Source of the DNA: CADEED01 sp041395625
GTDB lineage: Bacteria > Pseudomonadota > Gammaproteobacteria > Steroidobacterales > Steroidobacteraceae
Assembly: GCA_041395625.1 (NCBI GenBank)
Contig: JAWLAE010000001.1
Coordinates: 806,001 to 870,000 of the forward strand
Direction of reading: 5' to 3'
Length of the DNA stretch: 64,000 nt
Positions 7,896 to 16,045 of the stretch are shown here, piece after piece. The position numbers and the translations under genes are program-made. Each line of letters starts with the position of its first letter. Position 1 is the stretch's first letter. The notes below the pieces were generated by a model. That model was not told the origin of the DNA and made no database searches. It saw only the letters and a list, made by a program, of their open reading frames with translations.

Positions 7896-8847
7896 TGGAT
7901 TGCAGGTGGCTGCATGGTTGTTGTGGGCGTTGTCCGGCTGCGCGAGCTTCGATCCGGGCAGGTATGCGACAGTGGAGGTGGCGAGCGCATCCGCTGCCGA
8001 GCGGAAATACGGACTGCCACTCGAGTCTGGGCAGATCATCGTCAACGAAAAGCCGGGCGGTATGAGTCTGTTTCTGGCGCTGGTGGCAGAACGTTTCGAG
8101 CCCTATGTGCATGCCGGCGTGATCGTGCTGGAAGGCGATCAACCTTACGTGTACGAGGCATTCGGCACGATGGTGCCTCGCCTCACCGGCAGTCCCAATG
8201 ATGGCATGCGCGGTGGGGTAAGGCGTGTAACCCTCGCATCCTTTCTCAAGCGGCGTGGCATCGCGGCGATCTACGATCCCCCGCCGGGCACGGATCGCTC
8301 AGGACTGGTGGCGCATGTGCGGCGACAGCATGCCGCGCGGACTCCCTTCGACGGTTATTTCGATGCTACCGATCCGTCGCGACTGTACTGTATCGAGTTC
8401 GTGGCCCGTGCGTTGGAAGCGGCTGGCTCGCCAGCCATAGCGAGTACGCCAGTCAGTCGAAATCACTCGGTAGGCGTCGCGCTACGCTGGTTGAAAGTCG
8501 CCGCACCGGAGTTGTTGTTAGCGGGCTCACTGATCGACGAGTCACGGCGAGTGGCGCTGATCGCGCGCCGCCATTCGTCGGGACAGGTAGCCGCGTATCA
8601 TGCGATGAAACGTGAGCTGCACGCGCGCTTTCAGATGGACCAGCGGCTCGGTCATGTGCTCGAATGGCGCGGTGGCAGTTTGCGGCTGAGGCCGGCCGTG
8701 GCAGCGTATTTGGAGGCAGGCGCGAAACTCGCCGCTGAAGGCGGGTTCGACGACGACCCGGACGGTGCCGCGCGTCGACTGGCAGCCAGGTGGTTTGCGC
8801 CAATGTCGGGGCAGGTGCGAGTGCTGTCGCGACACATCGTCCAGTAG
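7885..8847 (+). CDS. YiiX/YebB-like permuted NlpC/P60 lipoprotein
   Basis: A 320-aa predicted lipoprotein: hydrophobic leader followed by lipobox ALSGC (Cys19). The domain around residues 55-185 fits the circularly permuted NlpC/P60 (YiiX/YebB-like) papain-fold group: the histidine comes first, in YVHAGVIVL (His76), then VYEAFG, and the cysteine follows in RLYCIEFVARAL (Cys169), the reverse of the classic order. Such proteins cleave amide or ester bonds; the substrate is unknown, with peptidoglycan or lipid possible. A C-terminal region of ~130 residues is unassigned. It sits just upstream of a two-component pair. Confidence 0.75.
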   Translation: MHRDGLQVAAWLLWALSGCASFDPGRYATVEVASASAAERKYGLPLESGQIIVNEKPGGMSLFLALVAERFEPYVHAGVIVLEGDQPYVYEAFGTMVPRLTGSPNDGMRGGVRRVTLASFLKRRGIAAIYDPPPGTDRSGLVAHVRRQHAARTPFDGYFDATDPSRLYCIEFVARALEAAGSPAIASTPVSRNHSVGVALRWLKVAAPELLLAGSLIDESRRVALIARRHSSGQVAAYHAMKRELHARFQMDQRLGHVLEWRGGSLRLRPAVAAYLEAGAKLAAEGGFDDDPDGAARRLAARWFAPMSGQVRVLSRHIVQ

Positions 8848-8885
8848 CGAGCCCGCTGCCGGCATCGCGGTGTATCCTCCAGCAC

Positions 8886-9572
8886 ATGCCTGACATCGGA
8901 GTGCTGCTGGTCGAGGATGACGTGAAGTTTCGCACGGCGTTCGCGGCGCGCATTGCTGAAGCGCCGGACATGTCGTTGCTCGGTGCAGAGGGAACGGTAG
9001 CGGCAGGACTGCAACAACTAGAGCGTCGATCACCCGACGTGTTGCTGGTCGATCTCGATTTGCCAGATCGGCGCGGTACTGAGCTGATCCGCTATTGCGC
9101 CGAGCATCTGCCGGCGGTCGACGTCATGGTCGTCACGGTATTCGGCGATGAAAAGAACGTGATCGAATCCATTGAGGCGGGTGCTACCAGCTACCTGCTG
9201 AAGGATGCTGGTCCGGAGAATTTCGTCGAACAGATTCGTTTGCTGCATGCCGGCGGCAGCCCGATCAGTCCACCGATCGCGCGGCAGTTGTTGTCGAGGT
9301 TTCGCGACGCGCTGCCTGGTCAACAAGCGGTGCTGGATACGTCCGACGAGGACGCGGACAAGTCCAGCACTCCGGCGCTGTCGCAGCGCGAACATTCGGT
9401 GCTGACACTGGTCACCAAGGGCTTCACGTTTCCCGAGATTGCGGGCTTGCTGGAAGTATCGCAGCACACGGTGATGACGTACGTCAAACGGATATACCGT
9501 AAGCTGAGCGTCACCTCGAAAACTGAGGCCGTTTATGAGGCCCGCAAGATGGGTATACTGCGCGACGAGTGA
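8886..9572 (+). CDS. NarL/LuxR-family response regulator
   Basis: A 228-aa cytoplasmic transcription regulator starting at the ATG at 8886; the open frame upstream overlaps the previous gene and adds no domain. The receiver domain shows the acidic pair in LLVEDD, the phosphoacceptor Asp56 in LLVDLDLP, the switch Thr in VVTVFGD and Lys in YLLKDAG. The C-terminal LuxR-type helix-turn-helix covers LSQREHSVLTLVTKGFTFPE to VKRIYRKLSV. The linker between the domains is longer than usual and acidic (DTSDEDADKSS). It overlaps the kinase gene start at 9535 and is surely its partner. Confidence 0.93.
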   Translation: MPDIGVLLVEDDVKFRTAFAARIAEAPDMSLLGAEGTVAAGLQQLERRSPDVLLVDLDLPDRRGTELIRYCAEHLPAVDVMVVTVFGDEKNVIESIEAGATSYLLKDAGPENFVEQIRLLHAGGSPISPPIARQLLSRFRDALPGQQAVLDTSDEDADKSSTPALSQREHSVLTLVTKGFTFPEIAGLLEVSQHTVMTYVKRIYRKLSVTSKTEAVYEARKMGILRDE

Positions 9573-11493
9573 CGTGCGCCAGACATGGCCGCGCGCCGGA
9601 AGAATCGGGCTCGTGCTATGCGGGTTGTTACTAGCGGCAGGCTGCGTACCCCATACACCGGACGTGCGCCACATCACGCGCGCTGAAGTCTACTTCGAAC
9701 CGATCCCCGACGCCGAGATCGCGCGGCCCGCCAAGTCAGTGCCTCAGGCCGTGCCATGGCGCTCGGTGGCGCTCCCGTATGACGAGTCGCGGCGCGAAAC
9801 AATGGGCTTGTCGCCGGCCGGACCCGACCACTCGGTAAGGCTCTGGGTGCGTTTGCCCGCCCAAACTGTGCCGACGGACGAACTGCTGCCGCTCGCGGTG
9901 CATTATGCTGCTTATTCGGGCCCGATACGCGCAGCCAACGTGTACGTCGCTGGTGAACGCATTGGCGGCACAGATCCCGAGGTGTCGAGCAACTGGAATC
10001 GCCCAGCGATGTTCGTACTGCCAGCGCAAGTGACGCACGTGGGCGAGTCGGCCCGGATCGTAATCGCTTTCAACTGTGTCGTGGGTGTGCTGCCGTGTGC
10101 GGCGCCGACGCTGTATGTCGGACCGCAGCGACAAGTAGAACGCCGCCACGAGTGGCAAAGATTCCTGCGCAATGACGGGCCGCGCATCGGCAGTATCGCA
10201 ATGCTGATGCTGGGCCTGTTCGCGCTGTTGTTCTGGCTGGGACGGCCGCGCGAGCTGGTGTACCCACTGTTCGCACTGGCGTCGCTCATCTGGGCCTTGC
10301 GCACGTTGCACTATCATCTGGCGTTCTATCCGGGCGACGGTCGCTGGTTCTGGTGGATGACCGAGAATTCGATGTCCTGGCTCATGGTCGTCGTCTACGT
10401 ATTCGCCTTCCGGCTGCACGATGAGCGACACCCCTATATAGAGCGGGGATTGCTGCTGGTGGCGATCGGCTGGTCGGTGGCGACGATGCCTGGCCTCGGA
10501 CTCGATGGCTGGGCGCCAGCCTTTCTGACGCACGTCATGCGGGCTGTGATCGCCGTCGGTGTCACCGTGCTGATCTCGATTTCCAGTCTCAAGTCGCGCT
10601 CGCGCGAGCATCTGTTGCTGGCGATCGGCTTGTGGATCTGCATCGGCATGGGCATCCACGACATCTTGCTGCTGGGTTGGTATATCGACTTCGAGCGAAC
10701 GTTTCTGCTGCCGTACGGTGCGATGTTCCTTTTCGCTGCGTTTCTCTATGCGATCGTCAGAAAGTATGCGGCGGCGATTGCGGCGGTGGAGACGGTCAAT
10801 GCTTCGCTGGAAGAGCGACTGTCGGCACGACAAGCGGAACTGCAGGTGAGCTATGAGAAGCTGCGACTGATCGAACGACAGCAGGCCGAAACTGCCGAGC
10901 GCCAGCGCCTGATGCGCGAGATGCACGATGGTCTCGGCTCATCCCTGATGAGTTCCCTGGTGATGGTGGAGCAGGGCAAGCTGGCACAGTCCGATATCGT
11001 GCAGGTGCTGCGCGAATGCGTCGACGATCTGAAGCTGACGATCGACTCGCTGGAGCCCATCGGAGACGATCTGTTGACGCTCCTGGCGACGCTGCGTTAC
11101 CGCGTGGGCAGCCGGCTTGAAGCAGCACGTATCAAGCTCGAGTGGCGCGTAACTGACTTGCCGCCGCTGCCTTGGCTCAATCCAACAGCGTCCTTGCATA
11201 TCCTGCGTATCCTGCAGGAGGCACTGACCAATATCGTGAAACACGCGCATGCCAGCACCATTCGTATCGAAACCGCCGCGGACAATGAGACCGTGTTCGT
11301 GCGGGTGATGGACGACGGACGTGGTTTCGATCCGGCTGCGATCGACAGTCCCAGCGCTGCTGGGGGTGGCGGTCGCGGCTTGCTCAACCTGCGACGCCGC
11401 GCGGTGCAGATAGGAGGGCGCATCGACATTCGCTCGGGTGCGGCCGGTACGACGGTCGAACTGAGTCTGCCGCGTCTTCAAGCAGGCCGTTAA
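9535..11493 (+). CDS. 7TM sensor histidine kinase, HisKA_3 type
   Basis: A 652-aa membrane sensor kinase. The N-terminus has a hydrophobic segment ending LLLAAGC, which may be an anchor or a lipobox. Residues ~40-220 form a predicted periplasmic beta domain like those of 7TMR-DISM receptors, and ~220-420 hold about seven TM helices. A coiled coil (EERLSARQAELQVSYEKLR) leads to the HisKA_3 box MREMHDGLGSS with His464, then a HATPase domain with N-box EALTNIVKHAHA, DDGRGFD and GRGLLNLRRRA. The ATG at 9535 has a GAGG site five bases upstream and lies inside the regulator gene; a GTG at 9574, just past the regulator stop, is an alternative. Confidence 0.9.
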   Translation: MRPARWVYCATSDVRQTWPRAGRIGLVLCGLLLAAGCVPHTPDVRHITRAEVYFEPIPDAEIARPAKSVPQAVPWRSVALPYDESRRETMGLSPAGPDHSVRLWVRLPAQTVPTDELLPLAVHYAAYSGPIRAANVYVAGERIGGTDPEVSSNWNRPAMFVLPAQVTHVGESARIVIAFNCVVGVLPCAAPTLYVGPQRQVERRHEWQRFLRNDGPRIGSIAMLMLGLFALLFWLGRPRELVYPLFALASLIWALRTLHYHLAFYPGDGRWFWWMTENSMSWLMVVVYVFAFRLHDERHPYIERGLLLVAIGWSVATMPGLGLDGWAPAFLTHVMRAVIAVGVTVLISISSLKSRSREHLLLAIGLWICIGMGIHDILLLGWYIDFERTFLLPYGAMFLFAAFLYAIVRKYAAAIAAVETVNASLEERLSARQAELQVSYEKLRLIERQQAETAERQRLMREMHDGLGSSLMSSLVMVEQGKLAQSDIVQVLRECVDDLKLTIDSLEPIGDDLLTLLATLRYRVGSRLEAARIKLEWRVTDLPPLPWLNPTASLHILRILQEALTNIVKHAHASTIRIETAADNETVFVRVMDDGRGFDPAAIDSPSAAGGGGRGLLNLRRRAVQIGGRIDIRSGAAGTTVELSLPRLQAGR

Positions 11494-11620
11494 ATTAGAC
11501 CGAAACAATATGTAAATCAGTAGTTTATATGAATAGTCTGGAATGTCTCTGCGTTCAGCTTGGGGACAGGCGCGCTGGTCGATACTGGCTGCAACGGGCA
11601 GGTTCCGTTTGGAGAGCGAA
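11494..11620 (+). promoter_or_regulatory. AT-rich island, probable promoter of the RcnB-like gene
   Basis: In an otherwise GC-rich window, the stretch 11491-11535 is strongly AT-rich (AAACAATATGTAAATCAG, TAGTTTATATGAATAG). It lies upstream of the gene at 11621, which has its own GGAGAGCGA ribosome binding site. TTATAT or TATATG near 11525-11532 could act as a -10, but I cannot place a convincing -35. Confidence 0.35.
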
Positions 11621-12379
11621 ATGAAACGCATGCTGATTGTCAGTCTTATGACGGGTCTTCTGACGGTTGCGATGACGAGTCCGATCGCGCTCGCCGACAG
11701 CAAGTTTCGCGGCAGTGATCGTGGCCAGAATGCCAACGATTCCGCCTCGAACCGCGACCACGGCGGGCGTGACAACCGGCGCGGCGATCGGGTACGCGGT
11801 GGTGACCGCGGTCAGCGTGCTGACCACGGCCGCGGCGATGCTCGCGACCCGCGCGCCACTCGCTCACAACATCGCGATCGCACGGTACAACACGAGCACC
11901 GGCGCGACGCGGCTCGCAATGACTGGCGCCGGGACGCACGCCCGACACACAGTTATACCAATCGCTTGCGGTATTCAGGCGATCCGCGTCCGCCGAGAGT
12001 TGTGTATGGCGGCCAGCGCACACATCGCCACGGGTGGCACGACAATCGTGGCCGTTACTGGCAATACGACCGCGGCTGGTACGACCGCTATCGCGTGCAG
12101 TATTTTCGTTATGATCGTGGCCGCTATTTCGCACGCGACCGGTTTTCCATCGGGATCTATCTAGCGCCGGCTGGCTACCGGTCGCGCGTCTGGATCGCCG
12201 GCGAGTGGTTGCCGCGGCTGTACTTCTCCTCCAGCCGCTACTACATCAACGACTACGATCGGTATGCGTTGTACGAGCCGCCGCACTGGGGCCGCTGGAT
12301 CCGCGTCGGCAATGATGCGCTGCTGATCGATCGCGATACGGGTGAGATCCTCGACGTCGTATACGATCTGTATTGGTAG
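11621..12379 (+). CDS. RcnB-family secreted protein
   Basis: A 252-aa exported protein from the ATG at 11621 (ribosome site GGAGAGCGA), with signal peptide MKRMLIVSLMTGLLTVAMTS and cleavage near IALAD. The next ~100 residues are very hydrophilic, rich in Arg, Asp, Gly and His (GRDNRRGDRVRGGDRGQ), and may bind metal or polyanions. The C-terminal ~70 residues match the RcnB-type domain (YEPPHWGRWIRVGNDALLID). RcnB in E. coli is periplasmic and takes part in Ni/Co balance, but many family members have no proven function. The gene is convergent with the next one. Confidence 0.75.
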   Translation: MKRMLIVSLMTGLLTVAMTSPIALADSKFRGSDRGQNANDSASNRDHGGRDNRRGDRVRGGDRGQRADHGRGDARDPRATRSQHRDRTVQHEHRRDAARNDWRRDARPTHSYTNRLRYSGDPRPPRVVYGGQRTHRHGWHDNRGRYWQYDRGWYDRYRVQYFRYDRGRYFARDRFSIGIYLAPAGYRSRVWIAGEWLPRLYFSSSRYYINDYDRYALYEPPHWGRWIRVGNDALLIDRDTGEILDVVYDLYW

Positions 12380-12390
12380 TGGCTAGGCTG

Positions 12391-12420
12391 GGCGCGGCGC
12401 TCTAACAAGGGCACCGCGCC
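12391..12420. terminator. Weak hairpin between convergent genes
   Basis: GGCGCGG (12391-12397) can pair with CCGCGCC (12414-12420) across a 16-nt loop, in the 44-bp gap between the convergent RcnB-like and PPOX-like genes. There is no T tract. It is a possible bidirectional terminator. Confidence 0.3.
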
Positions 12421-12423
12421 TGC

Positions 12424-13005
12424 TCACCGATCGCGTCGAATGCTGACGCGTTCGAGTTCCGCTTCGCTCATGCCGGGCAGGCGGTCGATGCTGAGCCGGT
12501 TGTTCTTGACCAGGTACTGACGCATCGCCTTGTCGGACGTCTTCAGCATGTAGTTCTGTGAATCTGTCCGATTCTCGACCAGCTGCATTTTGGGTACGCC
12601 ATAGCCGCAGGAATCCGACACGCGTGTGACTTGCAGCCTGATGACGGACCGCACCGTAGGCGCGGCGGGTAGCTGCGCCACTAACTGTTCGTAATCTGCA
12701 TCGCCCGCTACGATCACAGAACCGACGCCATGCAGTCGCACGATGCGCGGCGCCCCGTGAAATGCGCAGAACATCAGCACCAGCCGGCCGTTTTCCCGCA
12801 AGTGCGCTACCGTCTCGATCCCGGACCCCGCGCCATCGACATAGGCGACCTCGAGCGGCCCGAGCACGCGCAGTGTGTCGCCGCCTTTGGGTGAGCAATT
12901 GACGTGACCATTGCCGCTCAGCGGTGCCGTGGCGACGAAGAACAACGGCTGAGCTGTAATCCAGCCCGCCAGGTCGGCGTCGATCGTGGCGAAGGTCTTG
13001 CCCAC
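12424..13005 (-). CDS. Pyridoxamine 5'-phosphate oxidase-family (PPOX) protein
   Basis: A 193-aa protein with the split-barrel flavin-binding fold of the PPOX class: LFFVATAPLSGNGHVNCSPKG, then a GSGIETVAHLRENGRLVLMF segment and a FHGAPRIVRLHG strand that normally contact FMN or F420. It lacks the C-terminal signature of true PdxH, so a general flavin-dependent reductase or stress protein is more likely. It follows the RraA-like and PhyH genes on the same strand with a 32-bp gap, so it may be the last gene of that operon. Confidence 0.8.
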   Translation of the reverse strand: MGKTFATIDADLAGWITAQPLFFVATAPLSGNGHVNCSPKGGDTLRVLGPLEVAYVDGAGSGIETVAHLRENGRLVLMFCAFHGAPRIVRLHGVGSVIVAGDADYEQLVAQLPAAPTVRSVIRLQVTRVSDSCGYGVPKMQLVENRTDSQNYMLKTSDKAMRQYLVKNNRLSIDRLPGMSEAELERVSIRRDR

Positions 13006-13037
13006 GATGGTGTGTCAGCGTGTCGGTTGGCGAGTAT

Positions 13038-13514
13038 TCATGGCTTCTCCTGCATGACGACCAGTCCGTCCCGATCCGCACAGAGCCAGTGGCCCGGTGT
13101 GAACGTGGCGTTGCCGAAGGATACTGGAATATCTGTCTGACCGCTGCCGTCTCGATTGCCACGGCGCGGCCACACACCCAGAGCACGGATGCCGATAGGT
13201 AGGCGTGCCAACTCCTCCAGATCGCGGACGCAGCCGTAGAGGACAATGCCGGACCAGCCGTTCTTTGCGGCGTTAGCGCCCAGGTCGCCGCCGACCAAGG
13301 CGCAATCGAGCACGCCACCGGCATCGACCACTAGCACGCGGCCCGCACCGGGTTGTCGACTGGCAGCGCGAATGAGGCCGTTGTCACGCAGGCAGCGAAC
13401 TGTGGCAATGGCGCCGCTGAAGCACGAATTGGCGCCGAAATGCAGCAACTGCGCAGTACAAACGGCCACCGCGTCGCCGAACTGGTCGCATAGATCGGCA
13501 GTTGCGAAGGTCAT
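13038..13514 (-). CDS. RraA-like / HMG-CHA aldolase-family protein
   Basis: A 158-aa protein from the ATG at 13514. It belongs to the family containing RNase E inhibitor RraA and the class II 4-hydroxy-4-methyl-2-oxoglutarate aldolases: ATADLCDQFGD start, RVLVVDAGG, NGWSGIVLYGCVRDLEEL and the IPVSFGNATFTPGHWLCAD end. The Arg-Asp pair of the aldolases is present, but the preceding Asp is 19 rather than 20 residues before it, so the usual metal-ligand position appears to be Gly. Context (with a PhyH dioxygenase and PPOX protein) suggests metabolism rather than RNA control. Its ATG overlaps the stop of the PhyH gene. Confidence 0.82.
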   Translation of the reverse strand: MTFATADLCDQFGDAVAVCTAQLLHFGANSCFSGAIATVRCLRDNGLIRAASRQPGAGRVLVVDAGGVLDCALVGGDLGANAAKNGWSGIVLYGCVRDLEELARLPIGIRALGVWPRRGNRDGSGQTDIPVSFGNATFTPGHWLCADRDGLVVMQEKP

Positions 13515-14446
13515 CCTGCGGCGGCGTTCTGTTTGCGCAGTTGTTCGGCGAAGACGTCGTACTCGTTGACGCTCGATTTGCGCTTGGCAGACCACTCAGT
13601 CGCGAAACTGCGCGGATAATTGGCGTCACCGTCGCTGCGACCGTCCGCAGACCATACGAGTGGGCACAACGGCCCGCGTGGCCGCTCGCCCGGGATCATT
13701 TCATCGAAACTCACGCCGGCCAGGTTGACGCAGTCGGGCCGTGGATCCCAGCGAATGTCATCGCCGAACATTCGCAGGGATACCGCTATACGCCAGTTGT
13801 CAGTTGGATTGCCATGCGAGTAGTGCAAGGTCCATGGGTGCACGATCAGCAGATCGCCGGGCTCCATGTCCCAGGTGAGAAATCGCACGGACGGATCTTT
13901 GCGCAACGGCTCGCAATCCGGGTGCGGCACGCGGTCGGGGGGCTTGATCATCTTGCGGGCATTGGGCGAGAAGAGCCAGTAACGCACATCCTGGGTCTGC
14001 GACCCGGCAATGCACTCCAGCGAATTGGCTTTGCTGACTGGCGTGAGCGGCATCCAGAGCGAAGGCACCATCTTGCCACTCACCGGCCAGCCCATGCGGT
14101 CGGTGTGCCAGATGGTCTTCTCGTCGGACTGCGGTGGCTTGGCGAAGATCTCGTCGAAAAAGAAATGTGCCTCCTCGGAACCCATTACCTCACAAGCTGC
14201 CTGCGCCAGCGGGGACTCGAAGACGAGCTTGCGAAACTCGGGGATGCTGCGGGCCATATAGCGGCCCGGATAGCTCGGCAGCAGACCGAAGTCCTCTTCG
14301 CCGGCCGCGATGCGCATAGCGATCGGCTGCAGCAGATCGACCCATTCCCGGTCGCAGACTTGCCGCAGGCAGACCGCGCCGTCGCGTGCGTAGGTGGCCT
14401 TGTCCTCGGTTGTGATGGGACGCAGTGGCTTACGGTTGAGAGCCAT
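13511..14446 (-). CDS. Phytanoyl-CoA dioxygenase (PhyH) family protein
   Basis: A 311-aa Fe(II)/2-oxoglutarate-dependent oxygenase of the PhyH type. The start at 14446 has AGGAG eight bases upstream; the frame extends further but without a ribosome site. Iron ligands are suggested by the HxD motif in IWHTDRMGW and a distal His in LHYSHGNPTDNWRIAVSLR, whose Arg would bind 2-oxoglutarate. The substrate is unknown; bacterial members hydroxylate many small molecules. It is coupled to the RraA-like gene (ATGA at 13511-13514) and read divergently from a hydrolase-cupin-cyclodeaminase-like set. Confidence 0.85.
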   Translation of the reverse strand: MALNRKPLRPITTEDKATYARDGAVCLRQVCDREWVDLLQPIAMRIAAGEEDFGLLPSYPGRYMARSIPEFRKLVFESPLAQAACEVMGSEEAHFFFDEIFAKPPQSDEKTIWHTDRMGWPVSGKMVPSLWMPLTPVSKANSLECIAGSQTQDVRYWLFSPNARKMIKPPDRVPHPDCEPLRKDPSVRFLTWDMEPGDLLIVHPWTLHYSHGNPTDNWRIAVSLRMFGDDIRWDPRPDCVNLAGVSFDEMIPGERPRGPLCPLVWSADGRSDGDANYPRSFATEWSAKRKSSVNEYDVFAEQLRKQNAAAG

Positions 14447-14648
14447 GATCGATGCTCCTGATAGACGCTTCGCGAGCGACCCAACTGCGCTCGAAGCTGT
14501 CGATTGCAGCAAACACGGCCGCTGGACGCAAATCGATCTTTCTGCAGCTGCCATGTCTCACGCGCATGGGGATTGCCATACGCCTTGGGTATCGTCCGGC
14601 GCTGCAAATCTATTGTGGGGCAGTGGCCAGCTGCCGACAATCAACGGC

Positions 14649-15503
14649 ATGAACTCCATTGCAACGCCGCGCAGCAGCCAACTCGTTTCCATCGGGGATG
14701 CCGAAATCTACACCGAGACTTTAGGCAGCGGCGAGCCGGTCCTGCTGGTGGCGGGCCTCGGCGGCAGCGCTAAGTTCTGGCATGCGCAGGCCGACGTCCT
14801 CGCGCAGCACTATCAGGTGATCCTGCATGATCATCGTGGGGTGGGGCGCTCGAGTTCGACCCGCAACGTACAGGGAGCGGCGGAGCTCGCGGACGATCTT
14901 CTGAGGGTCATGGATTCGCTCGGGATCGCAAGCGCTCATCTGGTCGGCCATTCCACCGGCGGTGCGATCGGACAACACATTGCTCTCACGGCTGCGCAGC
15001 GAATCAAGTCGTTAGTGCTCAGTGCCAGTTGGGCCGGCCCGACGCCCTTGTTCGAGCAGACGTTCAAGACGCGCCGCGACGTGCTGGTGAATTCCGGCGT
15101 GCGGGACTATTTCATGGTCGGCACATTGCTGGCCAGTCCCGCCTGGTATCTGCAAGGCTGCTTCCGATCGGCAGACGACTACTTCCGCGACCGCGTCACC
15201 GATTTCCCAGGTCTCGACGTCGAACTCGGGCGCCTGCATGCGGTGATGACGCATGATCTGCGCGATCAAATCCCGGCCATTCGTGTGCCAACCTTCGTGA
15301 TTTGTGCGAGGGACGATCAGCTCACACCGCCTGCCATGTCCGAAGAGCTGGCGCGCTTGATCCCCGGCGCCGAGCTGGTCGTTTTGCCGGAGGGCGGACA
15401 TTTCTGCCCTGCTACCGTCACTGCCACATACAATGAGCAGGTGCTTGGTTTCCTGGCGCGACAGACCGCCGGGGCCAGTGCTTCCATCAGCATTGCGAGG
15501 TAG
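14649..15503 (+). CDS. Alpha/beta-fold hydrolase (RutD/PcaD-like)
   Basis: A 284-aa cytoplasmic hydrolase with lid-type alpha/beta fold: oxyanion strand VLLVAGLGGSAKFW, HDHRGVGRSS, the nucleophile elbow GHSTGG, a catalytic Asp in CARDDQLTP and a His in EGGHF. It resembles enol-lactone and aminoacrylate hydrolases (PcaD, RutD). The ATG at 14649 fits the family start; an in-frame ATG at 14553 would add 32 leader-less residues. The 202-bp divergent region before it carries an imperfect inverted repeat (GCTTCG..AGCG at 14467-14478 and CGCTCGAAGC at 14488-14497) that may be an operator. The cupin gene follows four bases downstream. Confidence 0.85.
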   Translation: MNSIATPRSSQLVSIGDAEIYTETLGSGEPVLLVAGLGGSAKFWHAQADVLAQHYQVILHDHRGVGRSSSTRNVQGAAELADDLLRVMDSLGIASAHLVGHSTGGAIGQHIALTAAQRIKSLVLSASWAGPTPLFEQTFKTRRDVLVNSGVRDYFMVGTLLASPAWYLQGCFRSADDYFRDRVTDFPGLDVELGRLHAVMTHDLRDQIPAIRVPTFVICARDDQLTPPAMSEELARLIPGAELVVLPEGGHFCPATVTATYNEQVLGFLARQTAGASASISIAR

Positions 15504-15506
15504 CGC

Positions 15507-16025
15507 ATGTCCAACCAACCTTTTCATCAGCCAACGGCGGTGGTGGTCGGGCCGGAAGAGGGTCGGTCGCTGTGGCAGCCGCTGCCATCGCGCGGCTATG
15601 TCACGGTCAAGCTGACGCCGAACACCATGCCATACGATGATTTCTCCGCTGGCATTCAGGTGTTGCCGCCCGGCTGCCACGTGCGCGAGCACGGCCACCG
15701 GCAGAATCACGAGCTGATCTTCATCTACGAAGGTAGCGGCAACGTCACGATCGAGGGTGAAACACAGGCCATTGGTCCAGGGTCGACCGTGCTGTTCGGG
15801 CGTTATGCGCGCCACCTGATCGAGAACACTGGCGATTCGGACATGAAACTGTTCTGGGTATTCACGCCGCCAGGATTGGAAGACTGGTTCGACGCCATCG
15901 GTCGCGAACGTAAGCCGGGTGAGGCGATGCCGCCACCTTTCGATCGGCCGCCGAACGTGGCGGAAATCCAGGAGCGGATGCGGTTCGTGCCGCCAATGCC
16001 ACGGCCTGCCAGGACCCCCAAGTAG
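15507..16025 (+). CDS. Cupin-domain protein
   Basis: A 172-aa single-domain cupin. The metal-binding first motif is GCHVREHGHRQNHELIFIYEG (two spaced His, a third His and Glu), and the second is FGRYARHLIENTG. A C-terminal tail is rich in Pro and Arg. Such proteins are dioxygenases, isomerases or small-molecule sensors; none can be assigned here. It follows the hydrolase gene by three bases and precedes an ornithine-cyclodeaminase-like gene, so the three are likely one operon. Confidence 0.85.
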   Translation: MSNQPFHQPTAVVVGPEEGRSLWQPLPSRGYVTVKLTPNTMPYDDFSAGIQVLPPGCHVREHGHRQNHELIFIYEGSGNVTIEGETQAIGPGSTVLFGRYARHLIENTGDSDMKLFWVFTPPGLEDWFDAIGRERKPGEAMPPPFDRPPNVAEIQERMRFVPPMPRPARTPK

Positions 16026-16045
16026 ACATTCGATTCGTTCACTAC

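Noticed and set aside
9736..10926. 396-codon minus-strand frame opposite the histidine kinase gene
   Set aside because: It is very rich in Arg, His and Gln, as expected of a shadow frame, and has no recognisable domain.
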